DNA of 27,041 nt from Caccovicinus sp964425595 (GTDB lineage: Bacteria > Bacillota > Clostridia > Lachnospirales > Lachnospiraceae): the NCBI GenBank assembly GCA_964425595.1, contig CAYRMW010000034.1, forward strand, positions 1 to 27,041, written 5' to 3'. Position numbers and translations under genes: made by a program. Shown piece by piece: positions 1 to 7,463 of the stretch (positions within the stretch are counted from its first letter, which is position 1; each line of letters starts with the position of its first letter). The notes beneath the pieces are model-generated. The model did no database searches. It worked only from the letters and a program-made list of their open reading frames with translations, and was not told the DNA's origin.

Positions 1-57
1 AAGACGGGGACCGGAAGCGCTCTAAATCGTGACCCGGTGATTGCCGACGCGCTGTGA
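1..57 (+). CDS. C-terminal end of an unrecognised gene (5' partial)
   Basis: Frame 1 is open from the first base and ends at TGA (55-57), giving 18 visible residues that finish with DPVIADAL. The other two forward frames stop earlier, at 23-25 and 30-32. The stop lies only seven bases before the -35 box of the next transcription unit, so no terminator separates them. The fragment is too short to assign a family. It could be a chance open frame. Confidence 0.4.
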   Translation, partial: KTGTGSALNRDPVIADAL

Positions 58-64
58 AAACGCA

Positions 65-93
65 TTGACAAGCTGGTTTAATCGTGGTAAAGT
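65..93 (+). promoter_or_regulatory. Sigma-A promoter of the Trp T-box operon
   Basis: A perfect TTGACA (65-70) is followed after 17 bp by TAAAGT (88-93). Transcription would start near position 100, just ahead of Stem I of the T-box leader. Confidence 0.75.
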
Positions 94-99
94 CTTATC

Positions 100-375
100 A
101 AACCGATGAGGAAGAGTAAGTAGCTTCAGCAGATGCCTTGCAGAGAGCCGCAGACAGGTGGGACTGCGGCAGGCGGACCTGAGGTGAATGGGCTTCTGAG
201 GGCGAGTTGAACGAACAGTAGACGAGCCGGAGAGCAGACTCCGTTACCAAAGAAAGCATATGTTGGTATGCATGAGAGGGTGTACGGAAGGTACATCAAG
301 CCGGGTGGCACCGCAGGAGTTTAGTAGATACAGCTCTTGTCCCTGCAGATTTTGCAGGGGCAGGGGCTTTTTTTT
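100..375 (+). ncRNA. T-box leader, predicted to sense tRNA-Trp
   Basis: All T-box landmarks are present in order: the Stem I AGTA of the specifier-loop E motif (115-118), the AGAGAG bulge (142-147), GAA followed by the specifier TGG (186-191), a Stem III hairpin (256-271), the conserved T-box GGGTGGCACCGC (303-314) and a terminator. The specifier register is fixed by the second T-box in this window, where GAA is directly followed by TAC upstream of tyrS. TGG is the Trp codon. The antiterminator bulge TGGC pairs with NCCA ends carrying G73, the discriminator of bacterial tRNA-Trp, whereas the tyrS leader has TGGT for A73. Reading GGG (Gly) one base later would not fit the usual purine after the specifier or the U73 of tRNA-Gly. 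Uncharged tRNA-Trp should therefore switch on the genes at 532-2776. Confidence 0.9.
332..375 (+). terminator. Intrinsic terminator of the Trp T-box
   Basis: A 16-bp stem (332-347 with 353-368, including G-U pairs) closes a five-base loop and is followed by eight T residues (368-375). Its left arm lies just downstream of the T-box sequence, which forms the competing antiterminator when uncharged tRNA is bound. Confidence 0.9.
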
Positions 376-390
376 GTTACGAAGTATCCA

Positions 391-417
391 GCAAGACGCG
401 CCGGTGACGCGTCTTGC
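391..417 (+). repeat. Perfect hairpin downstream of the T-box terminator
   Basis: GCAAGACGCG (391-400) and its exact reverse complement (408-417) flank a seven-base loop and are followed by CGGATTTT. It lies in the 156-base untranslated stretch between the T-box terminator and the dehydrogenase start. It may be a weak second terminator or an mRNA-stabilising hairpin. Its role cannot be decided from sequence. Confidence 0.5.
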
Positions 418-531
418 CGGATTTTCCCGCGGGCCCTGTGCATTGGCGGGCATCGAGGCCGGCCCGTGAGAGCCGGGTGCTTCGCGGCCCATCCGTCATG
501 CGGCACCATGGTCAGAAAGGAGAGCGTTATC

Positions 532-1632
532 ATGAGACTGGAAAACTACGAAATGCATCTGCCGAACTACTCCATCGGGGATCATATTTATGACAAGATC
601 GGGCCGGTCTGCGAATCCTACGGGAGAAAGGTTCTTGTGATCGGCGGAAAAAAAGCGCTTGACGCCGCGTATGATAAGATCAGATCCTATACGGATCAGA
701 CGAGACTGACGATCATAGGCAGGGAAATTTACGGCGAGAACTGCACCTATGAGACGGTGGAAAAACTGCGCGCCATGCCGCTGTATCAGGAAGCCGATAT
801 GGTCTTTGGCGTGGGAGGCGGTAAGGCGCTGGACACGGTCAAGTGCCTGTGCATTACCGATGACAAGCCGGTGTTTTCCTTCCCCACGATTGCGTCTAAT
901 TGCTCGGCCTGCACGTCGGTTTCCATCATGTACAATGAGGACGGAACCTTCCTGAAGCCGCACTTTTTTGTCCGGCCGGTCATGCATGCCTTTATTGATA
1001 CGGAGATCATTGCCAAAGCGCCGGTCCGGTACATGTGGGCGGGAATTGGCGACACCTATGCCAAGTATTATGAGGCGACGATCTCGTCCCGGGACGAGAG
1101 GCTGGAGCATTTCACCGCGCTCGGCACGGCGGTCAGCCGGATGTGCCGCGATCCGCTGATCGATTACGGAAGAAAGGCGATGGAGGACCACCGCAATGGA
1201 CGGTGCAGCTATGAGGTGGAGCAGGTCGTCCTGGCGATCGTCGTGACCACGGGGATTGCGTCCATTTTTCTGACCAGAGATTTCACGCCGGATTATAACA
1301 GCGGACTGGCTCATGCCGTTTTCTATGCGCTGACTTCCTTCCCGGTGATCGAGGAAAGGCATCTGCACGGCGAAGTGGTGGCTTTCGGCGTCCTGCTGGC
1401 GCTTCTGGTGGACGGACAGGAAGAGGAATTTGAAGTGATCTATTCCCTGAACCGGGATCTGGGGCTGCCGGTTTCCCTGGAAGACGTGGAGATCACGGCA
1501 GAGCAGTGGAAAGAATGTGAAAAACGGATCCCGGACATGTCGGATGTAGCGCATTATCCTTACCGGGTAACGGAGGAAATGCTGGAAAAAGCCATGGGGC
1601 GGCTGAAAGAGAGGAAGCAGAACAATGTTTGA
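532..1632 (+). CDS. Iron-containing alcohol dehydrogenase of the GldA-like group, substrate unknown
   Basis: 366 residues, the usual size for group III metal-dependent alcohol dehydrogenases, which carry out NAD(P)-dependent oxidation of alcohols or hydroxy acids in the cytoplasm. Visible motifs are the nucleotide-binding GVGGGKALDTVK (residues 93-104) and the metal ligands Asp174 (GIGDTYAKYYE), His261 (GLAHAVFY) and His279 (HLHGE). In glycerol dehydrogenases the substrate-contacting segment reads ASTDAP; here it reads ASNCSA (121-126), so the glycerol-binding Asp is a Cys. Glycerol is therefore an unlikely substrate, and hydroxycarboxylate dehydrogenases of the HcxA/YbdH type are a possible comparison. 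The start at 532 is chosen because GAAAGGAG precedes it at good spacing; the frame is open upstream into the T-box, but that part is leader RNA. The gene is first in the Trp T-box operon and overlaps the next gene by 8 bp. Confidence 0.88.
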   Translation: MRLENYEMHLPNYSIGDHIYDKIGPVCESYGRKVLVIGGKKALDAAYDKIRSYTDQTRLTIIGREIYGENCTYETVEKLRAMPLYQEADMVFGVGGGKALDTVKCLCITDDKPVFSFPTIASNCSACTSVSIMYNEDGTFLKPHFFVRPVMHAFIDTEIIAKAPVRYMWAGIGDTYAKYYEATISSRDERLEHFTALGTAVSRMCRDPLIDYGRKAMEDHRNGRCSYEVEQVVLAIVVTTGIASIFLTRDFTPDYNSGLAHAVFYALTSFPVIEERHLHGEVVAFGVLLALLVDGQEEEFEVIYSLNRDLGLPVSLEDVEITAEQWKECEKRIPDMSDVAHYPYRVTEEMLEKAMGRLKERKQNNV

Positions 1633-2776
1633 AAAGAAAAATCATTCCGGAACGACCATCCTGGGGGTAGCTTTTGTCTGGTTTACCACCCATTTCGGCG
1701 GAGGCTTTGCTTCCGGCGCGCAGATATACAGCTACTATGTGCGATACGGGCTCTGGTGTCTGATCATGCCGGTCCTCGCCATGCTGTACAATGCGGTGTT
1801 TTTTGCCTACAGCCTGCGGTTCGCGCGAAAACATGAGGTTTATGATTACCGTTCCTATAACAATGCCTTTTACGGGAGGTTTTCACCGCTGTTTTCCAAC
1901 CTGTTTGAAGTGCTTTATCTCTGCGTGATGTGCGTGGCCCCTGCGGTCGCGTTTGCTACCGGAGGCGCTACCCTGGCGGAGCTTACCGGGCTTCCGTATC
2001 TGCTCTGCACGTTTCTGATCGGGGTCTTTATCTTTATCGTCGCGATCTTCGGAACGAATCTGGTGCGCAGGGTGGCATCGGTCCTGTCGATCTGCATCAT
2101 CGCCGGCCTGCTGATCGTCTATATTCCCAACATCATCGCCGGGTTCCCGGAGATTGCCGCGGCAGCGCAGAGTATGGCCGATCAGAACTTCTCCTTCGGC
2201 GACGCCCTGTATTCCGCGTTCCTGTACGGCACCTTCCAGCTTTCCAACATCGCGGTTTTCGTCCAGCACGCGAAATCCTTTTCCAGGCCGGGCGACGCGG
2301 TGAAAAGCATGGCGGAAGGGTTCGTGGTCAACGCCCTGATCATGCTCATGGTCGTCCTGGGCCTGATGAGCGTTTACACGGATCCGGAAGCCGCCGGGCA
2401 GAGTGTCCCTACGCTGTTCATGGTACAAAACGGCGTCGGCTCTTCCTTTATGACGCCGCTGATCTCTCTTCTGATCATTCTTGGCGCGGTATCTACGGCC
2501 GTCAATATGGTGGCGGCCATGGTAAAGCGGCTCTGCCGGGAAACGCGGGAGCCTTCGGGAGACCAAAGGGAAAACCGGCGCGCGCGCGTATCCGGCAAGG
2601 AGGCCGCGGCAGCGCTTCTGTGCTGCATCGTTGATTTTGGGATCGCCCAGTTCGGCCTGCTGACGCTGATCCAGAAGGCGTACAGCCTGATCGCTTACCT
2701 GGCGATCCCTGTGATCCTGATCCCCTATCTGGTCCACATGATCGTGACCAGACTGGATACGCGAAGCCGGAGTTGA
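1625..2776 (+). CDS. YkvI-family membrane transporter
   Basis: 383 residues, strongly hydrophobic throughout, with roughly ten membrane segments. It is a plasma-membrane protein. The first segment contains FGGGFASGAQI (24-34), matching the GAGFASGQEI-type signature in the broken first helix of YkvI proteins, which are distantly related to APC-fold amino-acid carriers. The start overlaps the dehydrogenase stop by 8 bp and is preceded by GAGGAAG, so translation is probably coupled. Control by a Trp T-box suggests that the cargo is tryptophan or a related indole compound; this is inference from context, since substrates of the family are not established to my knowledge. A polar, charged loop (about residues 304-325) precedes the last membrane segments. 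Confidence 0.82.
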   Translation: MFEKKNHSGTTILGVAFVWFTTHFGGGFASGAQIYSYYVRYGLWCLIMPVLAMLYNAVFFAYSLRFARKHEVYDYRSYNNAFYGRFSPLFSNLFEVLYLCVMCVAPAVAFATGGATLAELTGLPYLLCTFLIGVFIFIVAIFGTNLVRRVASVLSICIIAGLLIVYIPNIIAGFPEIAAAAQSMADQNFSFGDALYSAFLYGTFQLSNIAVFVQHAKSFSRPGDAVKSMAEGFVVNALIMLMVVLGLMSVYTDPEAAGQSVPTLFMVQNGVGSSFMTPLISLLIILGAVSTAVNMVAAMVKRLCRETREPSGDQRENRRARVSGKEAAAALLCCIVDFGIAQFGLLTLIQKAYSLIAYLAIPVILIPYLVHMIVTRLDTRSRS

Positions 2777-2794
2777 AACGCGAGGGAAAGAGAA

Positions 2795-2823
2795 TTGCAA
2801 GCGCAGGCCGATTGCGCTATAAT
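2795..2823 (+). promoter_or_regulatory. Promoter of the kinase-araD operon
   Basis: TTGCAA (2795-2800) and a consensus TATAAT (2818-2823) are separated by exactly 17 bp. The promoter lies 18 bp after the transporter stop, so the sugar genes form a separate unit from the Trp T-box operon, although read-through from upstream is possible. The leader to the start codon is about 110 nt. Confidence 0.85.
2800..2818. promoter_or_regulatory. Inverted repeat in the promoter spacer, candidate operator
   Basis: AGCGCA and TGCGCT, exact reverse complements 7 bp apart, fill the spacer between the -35 and -10 boxes. A dimeric repressor bound there would block RNA polymerase, which fits a sugar-inducible operon. 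It does not resemble the AraR operator of Bacillus. The regulator is not identified. Confidence 0.5.
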
Positions 2824-2939
2824 ATGGGCATATGATGATTCCGGGCGATCATCAGACGGGATTCCGGTCACGGAGGCCGGCCGTCCATGCGCCGGATCGG
2901 GACAGCGTAAGATCAGGATTAGTGAACGGAGAGAGGAAA

Positions 2940-4553
2940 ATGGGAAACGCAAAAACGTCAATGGAAGACATCAGGAGGACGATCCGGGACGGGAAGGCAG
3001 TGCTGGGCATTGAACTGGGTTCCACGACCATCAAGGCCGTGCTGATCGGCGAAGACCACATGCCGGCGGCTTCCGGGAGCCACGGATGGGAGAACCGGCT
3101 GGATAACGGGATCTGGACGTATTCGCTGGAGGCGATCTGGGCGGGGCTGCAGGACGCGTACCAGAAGCTTCGTCAGGATGTGCGGGAAAAGTACGGAGAG
3201 GAGATCCGCTCCCTCGGCGCCATCGGCATCAGCGCCATGATGCACGGATACATGGTATTTGACAAGGAGGGTAAGCTGCTGGTGCCCTTCCGCACCTGGA
3301 GGAATACCATTACCGGAGAGGCGGCCGGGAGGCTGACCGAAATCTTCGGCTATCCGGTTCCTCAGCGGTGGAGCATAGCTCATCTGTACCAGGCCATCCT
3401 GAACGGGGAGTCCCACGTGAGATCGATCGATTACATGATCACTCTTGAGGGTTACGTACACTGGAAGCTGACCGGCAGGAAGGTCCTGGGGATCGGGGAT
3501 GTGGCCGGCATGTTCCCGGTGGATCCGGAAAAGAAGGATTTTGACCGTGCTCGCGTGCGGATGTTCGATGAACTGGTGGCCGGGGAACAGCTGCCATGGA
3601 AGCTGGAGGAGATCCTGCCGCAGGCGCTGACAGCCGGGGAGGACGCGGGCTGCCTCACTAAGGAGGGAGCTGCCTTGCTGGACACCAGCGGGAATTTAGA
3701 AAGCGGCATCCCCCTGTGCCCGCCGGAAGGCGATGCGGGTACCGGCATGGCGGCCACGAACAGCGTGCGGGCGCGTACCGGAAACGTATCCGCCGGGACC
3801 AGCGTCTTTGCCATGGTCGTCCTGGAGCGGCCGCTGAAAAAGGTCCATCCGGAGATCGACCTGGTTACTACGCCGGACGGAAGCCCGGTGGCCATGGTAC
3901 ACTGCAACAACTGCACTTCCGATCTGAATGCGTGGGCGGGCCTTTTCCGGGAATTTGCCGCCGGTGCGGGGTTGGAACTGGATGATGATACGCTGTTCGG
4001 GATCTTGTACCGGAAGGCGCTGGAAGGCGATAAGGACTGCGGCGGTCTGCTGGCATATAATTACCTGTCCGGCGAGCACATCACCGGATTCGAGGAAGGA
4101 CGGCCGTTGGTGGCGAGACGCCCGGACGGCCGGTTTAACCTGGCGAATTTTATGCGGGTGAACCTGTTTACCTCGCTGGCCACCTTAAAGACCGGGCTGG
4201 ACATCCTTTTTAAAGAGGAGGGCGTAAAGCTGGAGCTGCTTTCCGGCCACGGCGGCTTATTTAAGACAAAGGACGCGGGTCTTGCGATGATGACGGCGGC
4301 CTCCGGTGTTCCGGTATCGGTGCTTGAGACAGCCGGTCAGGGCGGCGCGTGGGGGATCGCCCTTCTGGCCGCCTACATGCTGGAGCGCGCGGAAGGAGAG
4401 ACGCTGGCGGCTTATCTGGATCAGCGGATTTTTGCCGGGACGGAATCGTCCCAGGCGGATCCGGATCCGGAGGATGTGGAAGGGTTTGACCGCTTCATGG
4501 AGCGATTTCGCAGAGGGCTGTCCATCGAACGGGCGGCGGTCGAATCACTGTAG
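2940..4553 (+). CDS. FGGY-family carbohydrate kinase, probable L-ribulokinase
   Basis: 537 residues, the normal length for FGGY kinases, which phosphorylate sugars in the cytoplasm with ATP. The N-terminal phosphate-binding segment GIELGSTTIK is at residues 23-32. The GDAGTG motif holds the likely catalytic base Asp265. The adenosine-binding region with SGHGGLFKT and GQGGAWG lies near the C-terminus. The start at 2940 is preceded by GAGAGGAAA; an in-frame ATG at 2832 lies almost at the predicted transcription start and is rejected. The araD gene 29 bp downstream implies L-ribulose as substrate, producing L-ribulose 5-phosphate for the epimerase. No arabinose isomerase (AraA) is present in the window. 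Xylulokinase is the main alternative, because sequence alone separates these subgroups poorly. Confidence 0.85.
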   Translation: MGNAKTSMEDIRRTIRDGKAVLGIELGSTTIKAVLIGEDHMPAASGSHGWENRLDNGIWTYSLEAIWAGLQDAYQKLRQDVREKYGEEIRSLGAIGISAMMHGYMVFDKEGKLLVPFRTWRNTITGEAAGRLTEIFGYPVPQRWSIAHLYQAILNGESHVRSIDYMITLEGYVHWKLTGRKVLGIGDVAGMFPVDPEKKDFDRARVRMFDELVAGEQLPWKLEEILPQALTAGEDAGCLTKEGAALLDTSGNLESGIPLCPPEGDAGTGMAATNSVRARTGNVSAGTSVFAMVVLERPLKKVHPEIDLVTTPDGSPVAMVHCNNCTSDLNAWAGLFREFAAGAGLELDDDTLFGILYRKALEGDKDCGGLLAYNYLSGEHITGFEEGRPLVARRPDGRFNLANFMRVNLFTSLATLKTGLDILFKEEGVKLELLSGHGGLFKTKDAGLAMMTAASGVPVSVLETAGQGGAWGIALLAAYMLERAEGETLAAYLDQRIFAGTESSQADPDPEDVEGFDRFMERFRRGLSIERAAVESL

Positions 4554-4582
4554 GACAGAATAAGATCGGGAGGTTTGGCGAT

Positions 4583-5290
4583 ATGTTGGAGGACTTAAAA
4601 CAGCAGATTTATGAGGCGAATATGGAACTGCCCCGGCGTGGACTGGTGACCTATACCTGGGGGAATGTAAGCGGGATCGACCGGGAGAGAGGCCTGTTTG
4701 TGATCAAGCCCAGCGGGGTGGATTATGAGAAGATGCGTCCCGCGGATATGGTAGTCATGGATCTGGAGGGGAAGCAGATCGAAGGCGACCTGCGCCCATC
4801 CTCGGATACGCCCACCCATCTGGAGCTTTACAGGGCGTTCCCGCAGATCGGCGGCATCGTGCATACGCATTCCACCTATGCCACGGCCTGGGCGCAGGCC
4901 GGAAGGGGGCTTCCTTGCTACGGGACCACCCACGCCGACTATTTTTACGGCGAGATCCCCTGTGCCAGGAATCTTACGGCGGAGGAGATCGAAGAGGGGT
5001 ATGAGAAAAACACCGGTCTGGTCATCGTCGAGACATTTAAAGGCAGAAATCCCGTGTATGTGCCCGGCGTGCTCTGCAAAAATCACGGACCGTTTACCTG
5101 GGGAAGGGACGGAGCCGAGGCGGTGCATAACGCGGTGGTGCTGGAAGAGATCGCCCGGATGAACCTGCTGACCGAGATCTTAAATCCCGGCGGGGATAGC
5201 CGCACGCCTCAGTGCATGCAGGATAAGCATTTTCTGAGAAAACACGGGCCGAACGCCTACTACGGGCAGAGCCGGCCGGATGAGGAGTGA
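4583..5290 (+). CDS. araD: L-ribulose-5-phosphate 4-epimerase
   Basis: 235 residues, the full length of AraD class II aldolase-fold epimerases. The enzyme interconverts L-ribulose 5-phosphate and D-xylulose 5-phosphate, the last step that brings arabinose into the pentose phosphate pathway. Visible signatures are the phosphate-binding GNVSG (27-31) and SSDTPTH (73-79), the metal-binding His94 and His96 (HTHSTYATAWAQ) and His168 (NHGPFTWG), Asp119 in THADYFYG, and the conserved C-terminal Tyr226 (HGPNAYYGQ). The spacing of these residues follows the E. coli enzyme closely. GGGAGG lies upstream of the ATG. The gene follows the kinase by 29 bp and clearly shares its transcript. The GH51 arabinofuranosidase at 15049 would supply its arabinose. 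Confidence 0.96.
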   Translation: MLEDLKQQIYEANMELPRRGLVTYTWGNVSGIDRERGLFVIKPSGVDYEKMRPADMVVMDLEGKQIEGDLRPSSDTPTHLELYRAFPQIGGIVHTHSTYATAWAQAGRGLPCYGTTHADYFYGEIPCARNLTAEEIEEGYEKNTGLVIVETFKGRNPVYVPGVLCKNHGPFTWGRDGAEAVHNAVVLEEIARMNLLTEILNPGGDSRTPQCMQDKHFLRKHGPNAYYGQSRPDEE

Positions 5291-5306
5291 ATACGGAGGA
5301 AGGGTA

Positions 5307-5681
5307 ATGGATGATCTGAATACACTGCTGAACATCATCTCGGCAGGTTTATCTTTTGCAGCGGGCGCCATGTTCTGGCTGCTCGGCATCGCGGGCCGGT
5401 GGAAAGTCTTTGAAAAGGCGGGAAAGGCGGGCTGGAAGAGCCTGATCCCTCTGTACAGCGGCTATTGCATGTACGATATTTCCATGGGGACCGGATGGCT
5501 GTATATCCTGACTTTTATTCCCCTGGTTGGGCTGGTCGTTTCGGTGATCCAGGCGGTGAACCTGGCCAGGGCCTTCGGCTGCGGTACGTTCATGGCCATC
5601 CTGCTGTTTGTGTTCCAGGATCTGATGCTGATCCCACTGGGCTTTGGCCGTTATCAGTACCAGGGACCGATACACCGATAA
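5307..5681 (+). CDS. Small membrane protein, DUF5684-like
   Basis: 124 residues with three or four hydrophobic segments (about residues 5-28, 52-80 and 88-110). The central GWKSLIPLYSGYCMYDI resembles the conserved GWxxLIPxYN stretch of the DUF5684 family of small bacterial membrane proteins, whose function is unknown. The start at 5307 has GGAGGAAGGG at good spacing and lies 16 bp after araD, so it is probably the last gene of the sugar operon. No catalytic residues are visible. A link to sugar use rests only on position. Confidence 0.7.
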   Translation: MDDLNTLLNIISAGLSFAAGAMFWLLGIAGRWKVFEKAGKAGWKSLIPLYSGYCMYDISMGTGWLYILTFIPLVGLVVSVIQAVNLARAFGCGTFMAILLFVFQDLMLIPLGFGRYQYQGPIHR

Positions 5682-5742
5682 AGACGGCCGGGAAAGCGGC
5701 GGAGGAGCACGGAAAAATCCCTGAAAAACCGCAGGGCGGCCC

Positions 5743-5771
5743 TTGACAAAAGGCCGGTCCCTCAGTATAAT
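5743..5771 (+). promoter_or_regulatory. Consensus sigma-A promoter of the tyrS operon
   Basis: Perfect TTGACA (5743-5748) and perfect TATAAT (5766-5771) are 17 bp apart. This is the strongest promoter in the window and is typical of units controlled by attenuation rather than initiation. Confidence 0.95.
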
Positions 5772-5777
5772 GTAGCT

Positions 5778-6078
5778 TAATTTCAGAACAGGCGATGAGA
5801 AGAACAAGTAATGGCCGCGCAAAGACGCACAGAGAGCTGCCGGGTGATGAGAGGCGCGCGGGGAGCCGGTCATGAATACCTCTTTGAGCCTCACACCGAA
5901 ACCGGCGTTCTGTCCGCTGGGAGTAGGCTGTGACGGGATCCTGCGCCCGTTATCGCGCTAGAGTATGAGACATCGTACTTGATAAGGTAGGCGGCGTGAG
6001 CCGTCTATGAAGAAAGGTGGTAACACGGGGAAACAGACCTCGTCCTTTGTGCAGGAAGCATGAGGACGGGGTTTTTTT
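5778..6078 (+). ncRNA. T-box leader sensing tRNA-Tyr
   Basis: The Stem I AGTA (5807-5810), the AGAGAG bulge (5831-5836), the specifier-loop GAA (5874-5876) directly followed by the Tyr codon TAC (5877-5879), the T-box AAAGGTGGTAACACGG (6013-6028) and a terminator occur in the expected order. The bulge TGGT pairs with an A73 discriminator, as found in tRNA-Tyr. Because the downstream gene is tyrS, this leader is the internal reference for reading the specifier of the first T-box. About 125 nt of GC-rich leader remain between the terminator and the tyrS start. Confidence 0.96.
6037..6078 (+). terminator. Intrinsic terminator of the Tyr T-box
   Basis: A 10-bp stem (6037-6046 with 6063-6072) has a 16-base loop that contains a further small hairpin. 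It is followed by a run of T (6072-6078). It lies 8 bases after the T-box core, as expected for competition with the antiterminator. Confidence 0.88.
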
Positions 6079-6203
6079 GCGCGGCAGGCGCGCGGCGCGC
6101 CGGGCCGGGAACCGCCGCGACGGTGCGGCTTTCGCCGGACATGGACAGCCTGCCGGGCCGGAACACGGCAAGGGAAATCGAAAAGACAAGGAGAGAGAAG
6201 ATC

Positions 6204-7453
6204 ATGCAGGTGTATGACGAACTGGTTGCCAGAGGACTGATCGCCCAGGTGACGAACGAGGAAGAGATCCGGAAGATGGTGAATGAGGGACGGGCGGTAT
6301 TTTATATCGGCTTCNNNNNNNNNNAGCCGACAGTCTGCATGTGGGACATTTTATGGCGCTGTGCCTGATGAAGCGTCTTCAGATGGCGGGCAATAAGCCC
6401 ATTGCCCTGATCGGCGGAGGTACGGCCATGATCGGCGATCCGTCGGGACGGACGGATATGCGCCAGATGATGACGCCGGAGACGATCCGGCACAACGCGG
6501 ACTGCTTTAAAAAGCAGATGAGCCGGTTTATCGATTTCTCGGATGACAAGGCGCTGCTGGTCAACAACGCGGACTGGCTCCTCGGCTTAAATTACGTGGA
6601 ATTTCTGCGCGAGGTGGGGACGCATTTTTCGGTCAACCGGATGCTGACGGCCGAGTGCTACAAGCAGCGCATGGAACGGGGCTTGAGTTTCCTGGAGTTT
6701 AACTACATGATCATGCAGAGCTATGATTTCTATGAGCTTTTCCTGCGCTATGGCTGCAATATGCAGTTCGGCGGCGATGACAAGTGGAGCAACATGCTGG
6801 GCGGCACGGAGTTGATCCGGAGAAAGCTGGGTAAGGATGCCCATGCGATGACCATTACCCTGCTGCTGAATTCCGAAGGCAAAAAGATGGGAAAGACCCA
6901 GTCCGGCGCCGTGTGGCTGGATCCCGACAAGACGTCCCCCTTTGCCTTCTTCCAGTACTGGAGGAACGTAGCGGACGCGGATGTGCTGAAGTGCCTGCGG
7001 ATGCTGACCTTCCTGCCGTTAGAGCAGATCGAAGAGATGGACCGGTGGGAGGGCAGCCAGCTGAATCAGGCGAAGGAGATCCTCGCGTTCGAGCTGACCA
7101 GGCTGGTTCACGGCGAGGAGGAGGCCGTGAAGGCAAAGGAAGCCTCCAGGGCATTGTTTGCCGGCGGCGGGGATGCCGCCCATATGCCCAGCCATGCCTT
7201 GACAAAGGAAGACTTCCGCAACGGGACCATTGATATTTTAGGCGTTCTTGCCGCGTCCGGACTGGCGCCAAGCCGTTCCGAGGCCAGACGCAATGTGGAG
7301 CAGGGTGGCGTATCGGTAGACGGCGTACAGGAAAAGGATGTAAAGCGAACCTTTACCGCAGACGACTTTGCCGGAGACGGCATTATCTTTAAGCGGGGTA
7401 AGAAAAATTTCATGCGTGTTTATGTTGCCGGCGCGTCGCCGGCAGGAGAGTAG
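6204..7453 (+). CDS. tyrS: Tyrosyl-tRNA synthetase, interrupted by an assembly gap
   Basis: A class I synthetase that charges tRNA-Tyr. The N-terminal part (MQVYDELVARGLI) and the rest are in different frames only because ten N (6315-6324) stand in for missing bases. Resuming at GCC (6326) gives ADSLHVGHFMAL with the HIGH-type signature HVGH, and eight missing bases (encoding most of DPT) would join the halves in frame, giving about 415 residues, the normal TyrRS length. The KMSKS-type loop is GKKMGKTQ. NYMIMQSYDFYELF is the usual tyrosine-binding region. A C-terminal S4 RNA-binding domain begins near SRSEARRNVEQGGVSVDG. The start at 6204 follows AAGGAGAG. The gene is controlled by the T-box upstream and shares its transcript with the gene at 7464. 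It is not a pseudogene. Confidence 0.96.
6315..6324. other. Assembly gap of 10 N inside tyrS
   Basis: The run is 10 N, but restoring the tyrS frame needs a length of 2 modulo 3; eight bases fit the conserved GF-DPT-AD junction exactly. The N count is therefore a placeholder and not a measured length. Confidence 0.95.
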
Positions 7454-7463
7454 GAGGAATTGG

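Noticed and set aside
189..192. Glycine specifier (GGG) for the first T-box
   Set aside because: The tyrS leader shows that the specifier directly follows GAA; GGG would shift it by one, and the bulge TGGC does not pair with U73 of tRNA-Gly.
260..469. Short frame inside the first T-box, considered as a leader peptide
   Set aside because: It crosses the T-box core and the terminator and has no ribosome-binding site; T-box switches sense tRNA directly.
337..531. N-terminal extension of the dehydrogenase frame into the leader
   Set aside because: It overlaps the T-box terminator and the hairpin at 391-417, and the ATG at 532 has a proper ribosome-binding site and matches the family N-terminus.
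496..1554. Long minus-strand frame opposite the dehydrogenase
   Set aside because: A compositional shadow in GC-rich coding DNA; no protein family resemblance, and the plus frame has all catalytic motifs.
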